Assembly: GCF_963576615.1 (NCBI RefSeq)
Contig: NC_088717.1
Location: 19,330,108-19,394,107 of the forward strand
Reading direction: 5' to 3'
Origin: Watersipora subatra
Taxonomy: Eukaryota > Bryozoa > Gymnolaemata > Cheilostomatida > Watersiporidae
Length of the DNA stretch: 64,000 bases
Shown: one piece after another, positions 1 to 13,100 of the stretch
How positions within the stretch are numbered: position 1 is the stretch's first letter
Layout: every line of letters starts with the position of its first letter
The notes under the pieces: generated by a model
The model's input: the letters and a program-made list of their open reading frames with translations, nothing else
Database searches by the model: none
Told to the model about the DNA's origin: nothing
Made by a program: the position numbers and the translations under genes

Positions 1-569
1 TTGGAAAGCGATTCTAATCTACGGCAGTTTCGGGATGGCAGCGATTAACTGTTCGTTTTTGAGCTTTTAAGAGCTTGTAATCAAATTTTCACATATTTTG
101 CACCTACAACACAGCAGAGTAAGACATGGTGAGTCTTTTGATACCAAATAACTGTAATATGAATTTTGTTGCAAGTCAACCTTTAACTTTCCTAGCCTTG
201 TGCCTTTTGCTTAAATGGCTTTTTGTTCTCTTACCTTGGGGAGGACTCCTTTTTATTCACTTCTTGTCAATGTGAGATCCTAGCTTATGCTTTACTGGAA
301 TTGAGCAGCATGACCAAGAAGTACTCGCGGTTCACCGGTTAGACGCTGACTTACTATCGGAAGGTTGATGGTTCGAGTCATACAAGATTCATTGGTGCAT
401 TATGAACTTAATAAGACCACAAATTCTTCTGGACTACATTAACTCAAAATTGGTAGACTACTCATAAAGCCCAGATGGCTTTCTCATGGCTTATAATTAA
501 TTTGTGAGTTTTCTTTTGAGAAGCATGACAAACTTTGGCTCTGAAATTATATCAACTTTATATTTATAG
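1..569 (+). other. Intron of gene A; weak tRNA-like SINE remnant
   Basis: No exon was found. Around 330-390 a stretch with GGTTAGACGCT and ATGGTTCGAGTC resembles pol III A and B boxes of a tRNA-derived SINE, but it is short and degenerate. The upstream gene A exon (equivalent of 63452-63643) is not in the window. Confidence 0.3.
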
Positions 570-3500
570 TAAACTTCAGGGTGGTTGTGGTGGACTCCAA
601 CATGATGCCCCATAGAGGTTCCTGCAACGTTAAGATAAAGGTGAATCATATATACATGTACTTCATACGCAACAGATGAGAGCCTCGTCATATTGGTCGT
701 GTTCTATTCATCAACTTGTTACTAAGCAGCCTGTTGATATGTGGATATGCATGTGTCTGCATACAGCACACATATTTTTGTTCTGTCAGGGTTCAGTTTT
801 TACACAATATTCGTAACTGAAGTCTTACATAGAGCTATAATATATCCAGAATAAGTTTCTTCACACGTAATAACCCATATGTCTATACATGATACTAGGA
901 TGCTGAGGGCAACAAGATCAAACAGTGGAGGGATGTGGAGCTAGAAAGTGGCACACTCACTCTCAACTTGGAGTTGTCTGATCAACCCGTTTTGGGAGAC
1001 TGGACTATTAAAGCAACAACTGATCAGGTTTTTACTTTAGGAGTTGTCTGCTCTGCAGCATCTATTGCTTATCCTTCACTCAAACATATGAGAAACTTTG
1101 TTGTTGTAGCTCAACCAAATAGCGCTGTCAGAAATTATGAGACCGCCCAATAATTCATGCCTTTGTTCATTTTGACACTCCTGCTGGAGCCATGTTAATC
1201 TATTTACTTACCACATAATGCACATCACTTGATGCAAAAGTTTCTCCTTATTCTAGCAAAATAAAGCAATAGCGTTTTGGTCACATTTTGTAGCAGAGGT
1301 GATGAAATAAGTTGGAGTTGTATTATCATGTTATACCTTTAGTACCTGATCACTAGCCACTTTACACCATGACTGGCCCTCGTCAGAACTACCAATTATT
1401 ACAAAAGTAATTCAAAATATGTTGAGATAGTATCACAAAACTAATTAGTTGGGAATACAATAAGAAAATAACTAGGCTATCTTTTAATTCTAATCAAGGT
1501 CAGTTGTATACGCGTTTTCATCGAAAAACCTATTTTTTAATTGATGCTCAATGGTAACCCACTATATAATAATTGTTAGAGAATTTTGCATTTAATGGTA
1601 CTACATAGTTTGTGGTAGTTTTTAGTAAAATTAAGGCAGCAATTCATCACTATCAAATACCTCTTAAATGTGAGGTGGTCATATAACATACTCTAGGTAA
1701 CGTAATATTACATTGTTTAATAATAGTTGGTAATTATGCTTAGGGAGAAGTTGAAGAAAAAACAATATCCATCGCTAAATACGTCTTACCAAAGTTTGAG
1801 GTGACTCTTGATGCCCCGACTTATATTTTGGTTAGAGATTCACAACTGATGGTCACGATAGAAACAAAGTAAGTATTATTCTAGTCATGATCTACAGACC
1901 AGTAGACTCTGAGCTTACTACAAAATAGATCACGATTTGTCCATTTGGTACAGGTACACATTTGGAAACGGAGTGGATGGAGTGGCTACAGTATCAATAA
2001 CCAATAAGAATGGTGCGATATCTACATATGACAACAGATTGAGAAGATATTTCTATCTAGATAGAACTCTTGAACTCGGCAGCCTTCCAGTAAGTCGGCA
2101 AAATCCTTCTGTCATTCAACGCAAAATTTAACACTTATTGATTTGACTCTGTAAACCGTGGATATGCTCATTATCATTTAGTAAGTTGATAGCCCCACAC
2201 TAGGTTTAACCTTTGACCTTTATACATTTGTAGCTGATATTTGATATTTGTAGCTGGTTGATGGTAAAGTTGAGGTGAAACTCAGCAGAGGTCAGCTGGC
2301 AAGAATATCACGACTTGCAAATGGAGATGAATTAGAAATTTCAGTTAATGTAACTGAAACGCTCACAGGTAATAGCACTACTATAGCACTACTATTATAG
2401 CACTACTATAGCACTACTATAGCACTACTATAGCACATTTATATAGCACTACTATAGCACAATTATATAGCATTACTATAGCACTACTATAGCACATTTA
2501 TGTAGCACTACTATAGCACTACTATAGCACATTTATATAGCACTACTATAGCACATTTATATAGCATTACTATAGCACTACTATAGCACTACTAGAATAG
2601 CACATTTAAATCTTTAGTTATGCTGAGATCTGTACAATTGTATAAAAGCATGTATATCTTGATAGTCATTATAATTGCATGAATATATCCGTAGTTTTAT
2701 TTAGACTCGGACATAACAGAAGTGATTTAAAGATCTATATAAAACTGTAGTTTCCTAGAAGCATGTACAGATTAATAGTTTTACAAAGAGGTGTATATAT
2801 TTGTAGTTGTAAAAAGAGGTTTATATATGGGTAGTTGTATCAAAGAGGTGTATATATCAGTAGTTGTACAAAGAGGTGTATATATTAGTAGTTGTATCAA
2901 AGAGGTGTGTATATTAGTAGTTGTATAAAGAGGTGTATATATTAGTAGTTGTATAAAGAGGTGTATATATTAGTAGTTGTATAAAGAGGTGCATATATTA
3001 GTAGTTGTATAAAGAGGTGCATATATTAGTAGTTGTATAAAGAGGTGTATATATTAGTAGTTGTACAAAGAGGTGTATATATTAGTAGTTGTATAAAGAG
3101 GTGTATATATCAGTAGTTGTATAAAGAGGTGCATATATTAGTAGTTGTATAAAGAGGTGTATATATCAGTAGTTGTATAAAGAGGTGTATATATTAGTAG
3201 TTGTATAAAGTGATGTGTATACAAGTAGTTGTACAACGAGATGTATATATTGCTAGCTGTATAAAGACCCAATGCTCCCTGTTTCTATAGGAATAACGAG
3301 GAATCAGAAAGAGACCGTGAAGGTTTTAAGCTACTCTGAGCGAATTGAGTTCCTTTCAGCATCTCCCGCTACCTTCAAACCTGGCTTCCCCTACACTGGA
3401 TTTGTAAGTCTTATATTTATACCCTCTTTGTAAGCTAGTTGCTGGTACATCCAGTTTAGTAGTGAGTTGACTCATTATTATACCATTTACATATTCCTTG

Positions 3501-4156
3501 CTTCTATGAAACAGCAAAACAACAGACTTTCAAGGAAAAGATTTTCATGTTAATAGGTCTTAGTCGATGAACTTTAACGAAGTTTTAGTAGATTTTATCA
3601 GAAATTTTTGGCATTTTACTATTATTTGCGATTGTTGTTAACGCTTGATGTGATCTGACTGCCAGGATGTTTCATGATTAATGTAGACAAAGTTTTATCG
3701 AGCTTCAAACACTCAGAAGAAAATTACTTGGCGAAATGACATCACTAGTTGCTATCATTGCTATAGTTGATATCGCGTTCAAGTTGCTGCCTTACATGTC
3801 TCTATTCTATTGGTCTCTTTGCAACTATAGACACCATAATCGCATTGTTGCTTGATATGAAAGTTTTAACTGTGATCAAGTTTTGGTCAATTTTAATCTT
3901 GAAACATCCTGGCAGTCAGACATTCAAAACAATCGTAAATAATTAAAACATACTAATAATTTTTGATAGAATCTACTGAAATTTTGTGTAAGTTCATTTT
4001 GTAATTATTTTGTACGTCTTGAGACGTACCTTCAGTAGATGTTATGTCTAAAAGGAAATCAACTTATAGCTGACTACTTACACTTTCAGTTGAAACTGAG
4101 TCAAGTAGACGGAGGAATTGTTCCTAATCCAAGGAAAGCAGTAATAGTAGCAGAGA
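570..4156 (+). CDS. Gene A exons 1-7: macroglobulin domains MG2 to MG4
   Basis: Exon 1 (570-640, phase 1 in, 0 out) reads [18 protein letters not shown], the canonical start of MG2. Exon 2 (899-1027) continues [10 protein letters not shown] to LGDWTIKA. Exon 3 (1744-1868) has [15 protein letters not shown], the MG2/MG3 junction. Exon 4 (1954-2089) reads [14 protein letters not shown], diagnostic of the family, and is 15 codons longer than its gene B counterpart. Exon 5 (2254-2368), exon 6 (3291-3403, [10 protein letters not shown]) and exon 7 (4090-4156, [14 protein letters not shown]) complete MG3 and enter MG4. Phases match gene B exons 2-8 exactly. The intervening introns carry minisatellites and one MITE-like element. 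Confidence 0.9.
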
Positions 4157-7100
4157 GTAAGTTTGTTTATACACTTTATTATTATTTCTATCAACTATAT
4201 CATTATTATTATTCTTTTTTAACAAGTTTGTAAACATTAGCATTATTATAGAAATTTACATGTAGATTTATAACACTTTTTAAGATTATTTGGTTTGAGA
4301 AGGGATCGTTTTAAGCACATTTAACTTTTTTGGAATTGCGGAATAATTGTGCGGATATTTAATACAAATAATTAGTAATGATGATATTAATAATTTGAAT
4401 TATTATTATAATATTTTCACTGTTTTAAATTAGTATTTTATTGTTATTTGTTATTATTTATTATTATTATTTTGTGGTTTACCACGCGGGTCGCTGCACT
4501 TGGAATTTATGGTCCCGGGCATTAGCTATATGCTAAAAATACTACCCATATAGATTTCTGATACAGATAGCCCACATGAGTATTCATTTAGCTCCTAGTA
4601 GCACTGGTCATTGTTAAATATACTGTAGCTCAAAGAGTTCTGATATATTGAAAATCATCTAATCTCAAGTACTAGTTCTCTATACTTCCAATATTTCATT
4701 CTTCTTTACCAATCCTGTGTCTTTTATTACATCTGTGTCTATAATTTAGTATCAATTTTACCTATATATAAATCTCAGTTTTTGTCATTTTATTAAACTT
4801 GGTGTCAAATTATAGCAATTAAAATCCACACAGCACTAGATTTGATCTCTGGATCTCCTCTTCTATTTTGCGCTTGTTCATACACCCTTTCACTAACCAT
4901 TCTTTAGTCCTTTGACAAGGTTCCAGTTCCACTTACATCTTGGTGAGGTTTTGAGAAATGGACAACTCTAAAACTGCTAGTAATTCATCGAAGAGTTCAA
5001 AGAATCTCATGAAATTACCTCTCTACTGGTTACTGACCAATTCCTAGCAGACTTAGTCCAGCAAAATATTATGCTTTTTTGCCGTATATCACAACTGCCC
5101 GTTGCATATTGCATTTGAGAAAGTTCATTTATTTTATTGCTATTCTTATAATAATTGTTGTAATGTTGTTACAATTATTGTTATTAGTACTGTAGTCCCG
5201 TACACCTTGAGAGATCATCATGTGTAATAAGTATGTCTACAATTATTCAAGGGTATTGCAAAATGGTCCAGTAGCCAGTTGAATCCGCCTGAATCCCAGT
5301 TGAATAGTGCGCATGAATGTAAATCTAGATATCGGAGTTCAACTCCTGTCAACATCAATTGTTATAATTCTTGTTAATCATACTATTATTGTTAGGTTTT
5401 GAAGATAGATTCTATACATATGGTCAACGAAGAACCACTTTTGAAACAAATTCCTCTTTCCTTTCCAATGGATTGGCTGAATTCTCACTAGATATACCTT
5501 CTAGTGCAACCAGAGTTACTCTCACAGTAAGTACTTCAACACTAGCAACCAGAGTTACTCTCACAGTAAGTTCTTCAACACTAGCAACCAGAGTTACTCT
5601 CACAATAAGTACTTCAACACTACCAACTAGAGTTACTCTCACAGTAAGTACTTCAACACTACCAACCAGAGTTACTCTAACAGTAAGTACTTCAACACTA
5701 GCAACCAGAGTTACTCTCACAGTAAGTACTTCAACACTAGCAACCAGAGTTACTCTCACAGTAAGTACTTCAACACTAGCAACCAGAGTTACTCTCACAG
5801 TAAGTACTTCAACACTAGCAACCAGAGTTACTCTCACAGTAAGTACTTCAACACTAGCAACCAGAGTTACTCTCACAGTAAGTACTTCAACACTAGCAAC
5901 CAGAGTTACTCTCACAGTAAGTACTTCAACGGTAGCAATAGTTAAATTGCACAGTTGTTTGATTGTTCTTTTTAACTACGTTCAGTAAATCCATTCCTCT
6001 TTTCTTTTTTCAGGCCCGCTACGGTCGCCAATCAGTAACTAAATCTCTTAAAAGGATGAATTCAAGGAATGACAACTACGTACAGCTGTCTCTACAGACA
6101 AGCAGTCTTCAGGTAACGGTGATACAATTTTTATAATATTTCATATTATATTCATATTATAGCCGTATTATATTCTTATTATATACATAGTATATTATAT
6201 TCACGTTATCTTCATAATACAATTTTATATTACTTACTCTATATTATATTTATACTATATTTTTATATCATATTCATACTATAGTATATTCATATTTTAT
6301 TATAATCCTGTTATATTACCTTATATTATATTCACATTATATTTGAATTATGTTATATTTATATTATACTTATATCATCTCATAATATATTTGGTAATTT
6401 TTGTATTACACGTCTAATGTAAGCATTCACTGAAGCCCGTTAAGATTAAGGTTTCAAATAATCAGGTTTAATAATTGTGTCCCTATTGCTGACATAGACA
6501 ATAGAACCTTCTCTAGTCTTGCAAAAATTCTTCATGTCAAGGCTATTTTTGAGAAACTCACATAGACTGTGTCCCTAATCAAAAGTCATTCATCATTTTC
6601 AGGCTGGATCACAGGCCAACTTTAAGGTGACTTGTAGCATAGCGCGGCAGATTGTTGAATACCAAATTTGGTCTCGTGGTTTGATGGTAACTTCTGGTAG
6701 TGTGATGGTCAACACAGAGAGCTACTTCAGGTAAAACTTACTTTATAGATAAACTTACACAAAATTTTAGTCAATTTCGTCAAAAAGTATCAGTATTATT
6801 CTATCATTTGCAATTGTTTTTGATGTTTGAGGCGATCTGACGGCCAGGATGTTACAAGATTGAAATCAATAAAATTTGATTGCGGTTCAAACGCTCAGAT
6901 CAAGCGAAAGTGTGACTATGACGTCTATAGATGCAGAGACCAACAGAGTAGAGACACGTAATATTGCAACTCAAAAACACTAGCCAATATCAACTATAGC
7001 AACAATAACAACTAGTGACATCATTTTGCACGAATTTTTCTTCTGACCATTTGCGTTGCTTCTGAGCATTTCTTTTGAGATATTTTGTTGATCTTAATGT

Positions 7101-10100
7101 TGAAACATCCTGGCAGTCAGATCACCTCTAGCATCAAAAGCAATCTCGGATACGAGAAGAATATCAATACTTGCTGATAAAATCAGCTAAAACTTTGTGA
7201 AAGTTCATTTTTAATCAGAATAGAGCTACATTTACTAAACCTGCTCTTAGCTATATAGCTATATATATGGCTATATAGCTATATAGCCATATATAGCTAT
7301 ATAGCTATATATAGCTATATATATATATGGCTATATAGCTATATATATAGCTATATAGCCATATATAGCAATATAGCTATATATATATATAGCTATATAG
7401 ATGTGCTTTGCTAGTTTATAGCATTCAATGTGAATGTTTTAGATGAAGTTTTACTGCTGTCATCAGATGTTCCATTATCTCTGTACATTATGACTGTAAC
7501 TCAGACACTTTACACTGATTGTAGCGTTCAGATGACGGCGAGCATGTCACCATCAGCGAGGATTGTTGTATATTTCCTTGACCAGACACGAGACGGTTCT
7601 GCTGAACTCGTTGCGGATAGCCTCAACTTCAATGTTGATGGAGTATTTGAACGAAATCCAGTAGGTGCCAGCATTTTACCAGACTCACAGTTACACAACA
7701 TATGTTCGCTGCCTCTGAGAATCATAATCTCTTCCATTTAACAAACAATTTTGAAATTCTTTGAATTTTACTTTCTTGATAAAAAATTTTATGACTTTTC
7801 AATTTCAAGAATAGTTTAAAATGAGACACGAATCATCAATTTTTTACCTTCAGACAGCCATCTTTGTGACAGTGTGTCATGTCACAGCAGAGCGTGCCAC
7901 GTTATAAAAGGTCACGTCAAGTCTCATTATGCTGCCATGTTGCGCCATGTCACTTCACGGCTGTGTGATAAAGCATCATGCCATTTAGTGTCATGTCACG
8001 TTATTTTACATGTACTATTTAGTCTTGTGAAAAAAGCTATTTTAGAAGCAACTTTTACTTTTAATCCTGAAACTACCTCCGGTTTGTTCATTAGTAGTAA
8101 GTATTAATTATATTGTCATATATATATACAGGTGTAAGTATCAATTATATTGTCATGTATATACAGGTGTAAGTACTAATTATATAGTCATATATATCCA
8201 AGTGTAAGTATTCATTACATAGTCATATATATTCTAGTGTAAGTATTAATGATATCGTCATATATATCCAGGTGTAAGTATCCATGATATTGTCATATAT
8301 ATCCAGGTGTAAGTATCAATGATATTGTCATGTATACTGTATATTATTGTATATAAGTCTGTATCTTTCAGGTTGCAGTTTCATACAGCAAGGAAAGTGC
8401 TCAACCAGGTGAGAGTGTTGATGTACAGGTCACTGCAGTCTCTGGCTCTATGGTTGGTTTGCTGGCTGTAGACCAAAGTGTCCTGCTTCTGGCTGGAGGA
8501 AATGACATCACGCAAGCTGACGTACGTATCCTTAGTGATTGGTGCAGTGTCTGATTTGATTAGTACAAGCTCAGACAACTCCTTTACTATCACCACTTTC
8601 TACTTTATGAAACTTGCATTTTTGAAACAATTGAAAATTGATTCAAAAGTCATCTTTTATTAGCTGCGAATCTGTGAGACCTCTGAAACTAATCTTTAAT
8701 CTCAAATAAAATGTATTTCATATAAAAGAAATTATATTAGAAATTAAAATCTGTCCAATGAAGACTATATAAAGGATATACTATGTCTTTATTTTACTTT
8801 ATATATGCATGTATATACCTCTATACACATGTATTTATACCTGTATATATATATACCTGTATATATATACCTGTATACACATACATACAGGCATATATAT
8901 AGCTAACTGTAATTCCAGTAGTCATTGGGGCACTGGCCGCAATAACACCTGCGCATAAAATGTAGCTTGCCTAGATACTGGCAGCAATCAACTCGACTGA
9001 GTTGCAGAAAAGTGTGCTATTGGGAACAGCTAAGATCTTGAGGCGAGTGCTCAAACTCCCAGGTCTCTGGTAGGAGACCCGAGTTAGAGCAGAAATTACT
9101 ACCCATATGGGTTAACCAGAGAAAATTTTTTTTTATATATATTATATATGTTACACGGCTTCAAGTCATAGCAACAAACCTACTTTTACATAAAGCCCCA
9201 TGTAATATGCTCACATTGTGTCGTGATGCAGTTGAGTTCATATTTCTTACTCATCAAGTATTAGTTGGACAACTACCAGTTTTTTGTCACAGGTAATCTC
9301 TGAAATGAGGGAATATGACACAACTCCAAAGAATGACGATCAGGGTAATGTAGCCGTGTGCTTTTTCCCATACAGCACTGGTGGAACTGATACCTCATCT
9401 CTTCTTTCTAACTCAGGAATTGTCGCCCTTACCAACTCACTCATATATGTTGCACGTAAGTAAAGACATTGAACAACAATTTAAGTAACAGAAAGCTGGA
9501 GTATATTTAATATACAGTAATATATTTTTACTTTACTTTATTTCAGATATATAAAATATGTTTTTCCATGCAGCATAGACCCTGCTGTCTAGAGAAAAGT
9601 CAAAAAATTGTTTTACATTCACATTGAAAGTGTGTACTTCCAATAACTTAGCATAAAACCCTAAATCAAGTGAAAGTGATATAAAAAGAAAAGTTATTGA
9701 TACAAGCCAATAATACTACAGTTACTATACAGTCATTACTACAGCTACTATACAGTCATTACTACCGTTACTATACAGCTATTACTATAGTTACTTTACA
9801 GTCATTACTAAAGTTACTATACCGTTGTTACTACAGTTATTATACAGTCATTACTACAGTTATTATACAGTCATTGCTACAGTTACTATACAGTCATTAA
9901 ATTAAAAAGGTAGCTTCATTTTTTTTCTATTTGAAGGGCCAATGGGGGTGAGTTCGGGACGGTATTGGAATGGTTTAGGCTATTTACATGTATCTTACTA
10001 TTCGTAAAATGTAAAATCTCTATAATGTGATAGTTCTCGGAACAGATTATTTACATTGTAGGAGCATCTCCTGTATTAGCTTTTGCTTCTTTAATTATGG

Positions 10101-13100
10101 CGGTATCACCAATAGGGCTTTAAGTAAACATTTAAGGCATCATAAAGTCAACGATGCCTTTGGTCAATTAGTTAGCATCTATGAAGAGCTCATTGTCAGA
10201 TGTGTTTAGATTAACTGTCAACCAAATAAATTCATATTAAATGAATTTTTATATAAAGAACATGTTTTAATCAATAAATACGATCATTCAACCTTTTACA
10301 ATGCATATTACACCAGCTCGCTGTAGATTACACTTGTATATTGGATGTTAAAGCTGTATGATGCATGTTACATCAATGTGCTGCATATTACACCCGCATG
10401 TCACACATTCCAAAGGTCTGTCGCGTGTGACATACACCTCTACCAATTTTATTATTATGTCCATGAAAAATTTGTTGTAAACAGAATCAGTCTCAGGAAG
10501 AGCTCACAAAAATGGCCAATTCTAAATTTTCCGAATGCTTCTTGCTCTTGACTCAACCTATGAGTAGATAACTCCGATGAGTCAGAGGTTTCATCATAAG
10601 ATTGCATCTGATTCTTCGCTCGCCTTAGCCAGCAGGAACTGACTGAGCCTATCAGAGATTAGATACATTAGACACTTGCATATCACACCTTTCTACCGTA
10701 TACCACACTTGTCTGCTGTATATCACATCTGTCTGCTGCACATCACACTTCTCTGCTGCATATAACACTTGTATACTGCATATAATACCTTTCTTCTGTA
10801 TATCACAACTGTCTGCTCCATAAATTGCCTGTTTGCTGTATATCACAACTGTCTGCTCTATAAAATGCCTGTCTGCTTTACATCACATCTGCTTGCTGCA
10901 TATAACACCTGTCTGCTGCATATTACACCTGTATGCTGCGTATAACATCTGTATGCTGTATATAACATCTGTCTGCAGCAAATCACACTGGTCTGCTGCA
11001 TATCACACCTGTCTGCTGCATATTACACCTGCCTGCTGCATATTAAACCTGTATGCTGATAATATTACATTATCACTGCATCTTACACTTTTTTGCCTAC
11101 ATAACACTCATTTACACAGGGAGCACATGTGCTCATTTTACATAGAGTTTTCATAAACACAATCATTAACACGAATATTAGTAAAAACTGGACCATTACG
11201 CAGAACTCAACTTTATGGCCTCTAAAGAACTAGGAAGCAAGTGTGGAAAAGAAGCTATCGATGTCTTAGACCATTTTAAACTTTCTACCATTTTTATATA
11301 TACGTCATCATCATAACTGGAATGTAGTCATTACATATTTAATTAGTAAATATAATTTAAATACAATAAATATCATTTAAATGTATTAAAAGAATTTACA
11401 AATGAAGACTTAATGTATAACGTCTATTCAGTTTATTCAGTTAATGCAAGATGCAGGATAAATACGAAGCTTTGAGCTTGTAGCAGCAAAGTTCCTTTGA
11501 AAATACAAACAGACGTAGAGAACATGACTAAAAGTTTTGTACACATTTCCTCCGGCCTTGCAGACTCGCATAAACTTTTGTCTGTAACACCTCACGGCAG
11601 CAACTTCCCACCCTTGTGTAACTTATGCTATTTGCTAGCCAGTGTCAAGGTACATACTCTGTTCTGTTAGGAGAAAGGTACCCGAGCAGATACAGATATG
11701 TTTTGATGAGAAGAAGAGGCCCAGAGGACATTCTAGCGGACCCAATATTTTTGAAGGGTCCTGATTTGGTTGCTGATGAACGTTTAATGTCTGTTCCTGA
11801 ACCAAACTTTAATAATGCTGTTGAGCCTAAAGTACGAAAAATCTTTCCAGAAAGCTGGATATGGTCTAACCTAACTTCACAGTGAGTAATGAAAATGGTT
11901 TACTTTTTAAAGTGGACACTAAGTAGTTGTCTTTCCATGAGTATTTAAACTGATCCATGAAAGAATTTTTGCCACTTGACTGCAAATGCTATTTTAACTC
12001 TAACAATATTTGCTGAAAAAGTGCATTATGTCTATGGTGTGAATCTTTGAGTTTGCTGTTAAGCCAATAGTGTTTAGACAGACCCTCAGATATCACAATT
12101 TCTGATAGTTCTAGGTTTCTGTATTACTTCTATTGCCAGCAGACTAGATCTTATGTTTACGCCTCAAACTTATGTTTAAATAAAAGGAATGCCTTCGTTC
12201 TGTTTTAAAAATGTGATTCATACTTTATTCTACAAAGCTTCGATAGAACCTTGTTTTATTAACCAAACTATGTCTTTATTATTAGAAATGGTCAGGTGGT
12301 GATAACTACCACAGTCCCTGATACTATCACTTCGTGGGTGGCAAGCGCTTTTGCTGTATCCAATATGGCTGGTCTCGGGGTCTCTCCAGAAACTGCTAAG
12401 GTATGTATATATTCCCCATTTAACATCATGCAGCATTGTTCACTTCAGCGCTGTCTACGCATCAGCAGAAGGTTTCTATTTATGTTTCAGATGAGAGTCT
12501 TTAGACCTTTCTTTGTTTCTCTTAATCTACCATATTCAGTGGTGAGAGGTGAGCAGCTCGTTCTTCAAGCCATTGTTTTCAACTACCTGGACAGGGATGC
12601 AAATGTTACAGTCACACTTCCAGAGTCTGATGAGTACAGATCTATCGTAATTGACGATTCTGGTTTGATGGAACTTGCCCAAAAAATGGAGACTGTGACT
12701 GTGTTGGTATGTTTAATTGTATCAATGTGCTATTATTATATAAAAACTGTTTACCCTTTAGAAACTAACAGCTCTCATTTGAGTTTAGGTCGAATGCCTT
12801 CATCTTTTTCCTTAGCATATTTAGTCTTTTAATCCTCACCATCTTCCCTTCCCTTTTGAACACCATCTCATCATCCCTTTTGAACACAATCTCATCTTCC
12901 CTTTTGAAAACCATCACATCCTCCTTTTTGAACACCATCTCATCTTCCTATTTGAACACCATCACATCTTCTCTTTTGAACACCATCTCATCTTCCCTTT
13001 TGAACACCATCTCATCATCCCTTTTAAACACCATCTCACCTGCTCTTTTGAACACCATCTTACCTTCTTTTTTAATCACCCTCTCATCTTCTCTTTTGAA

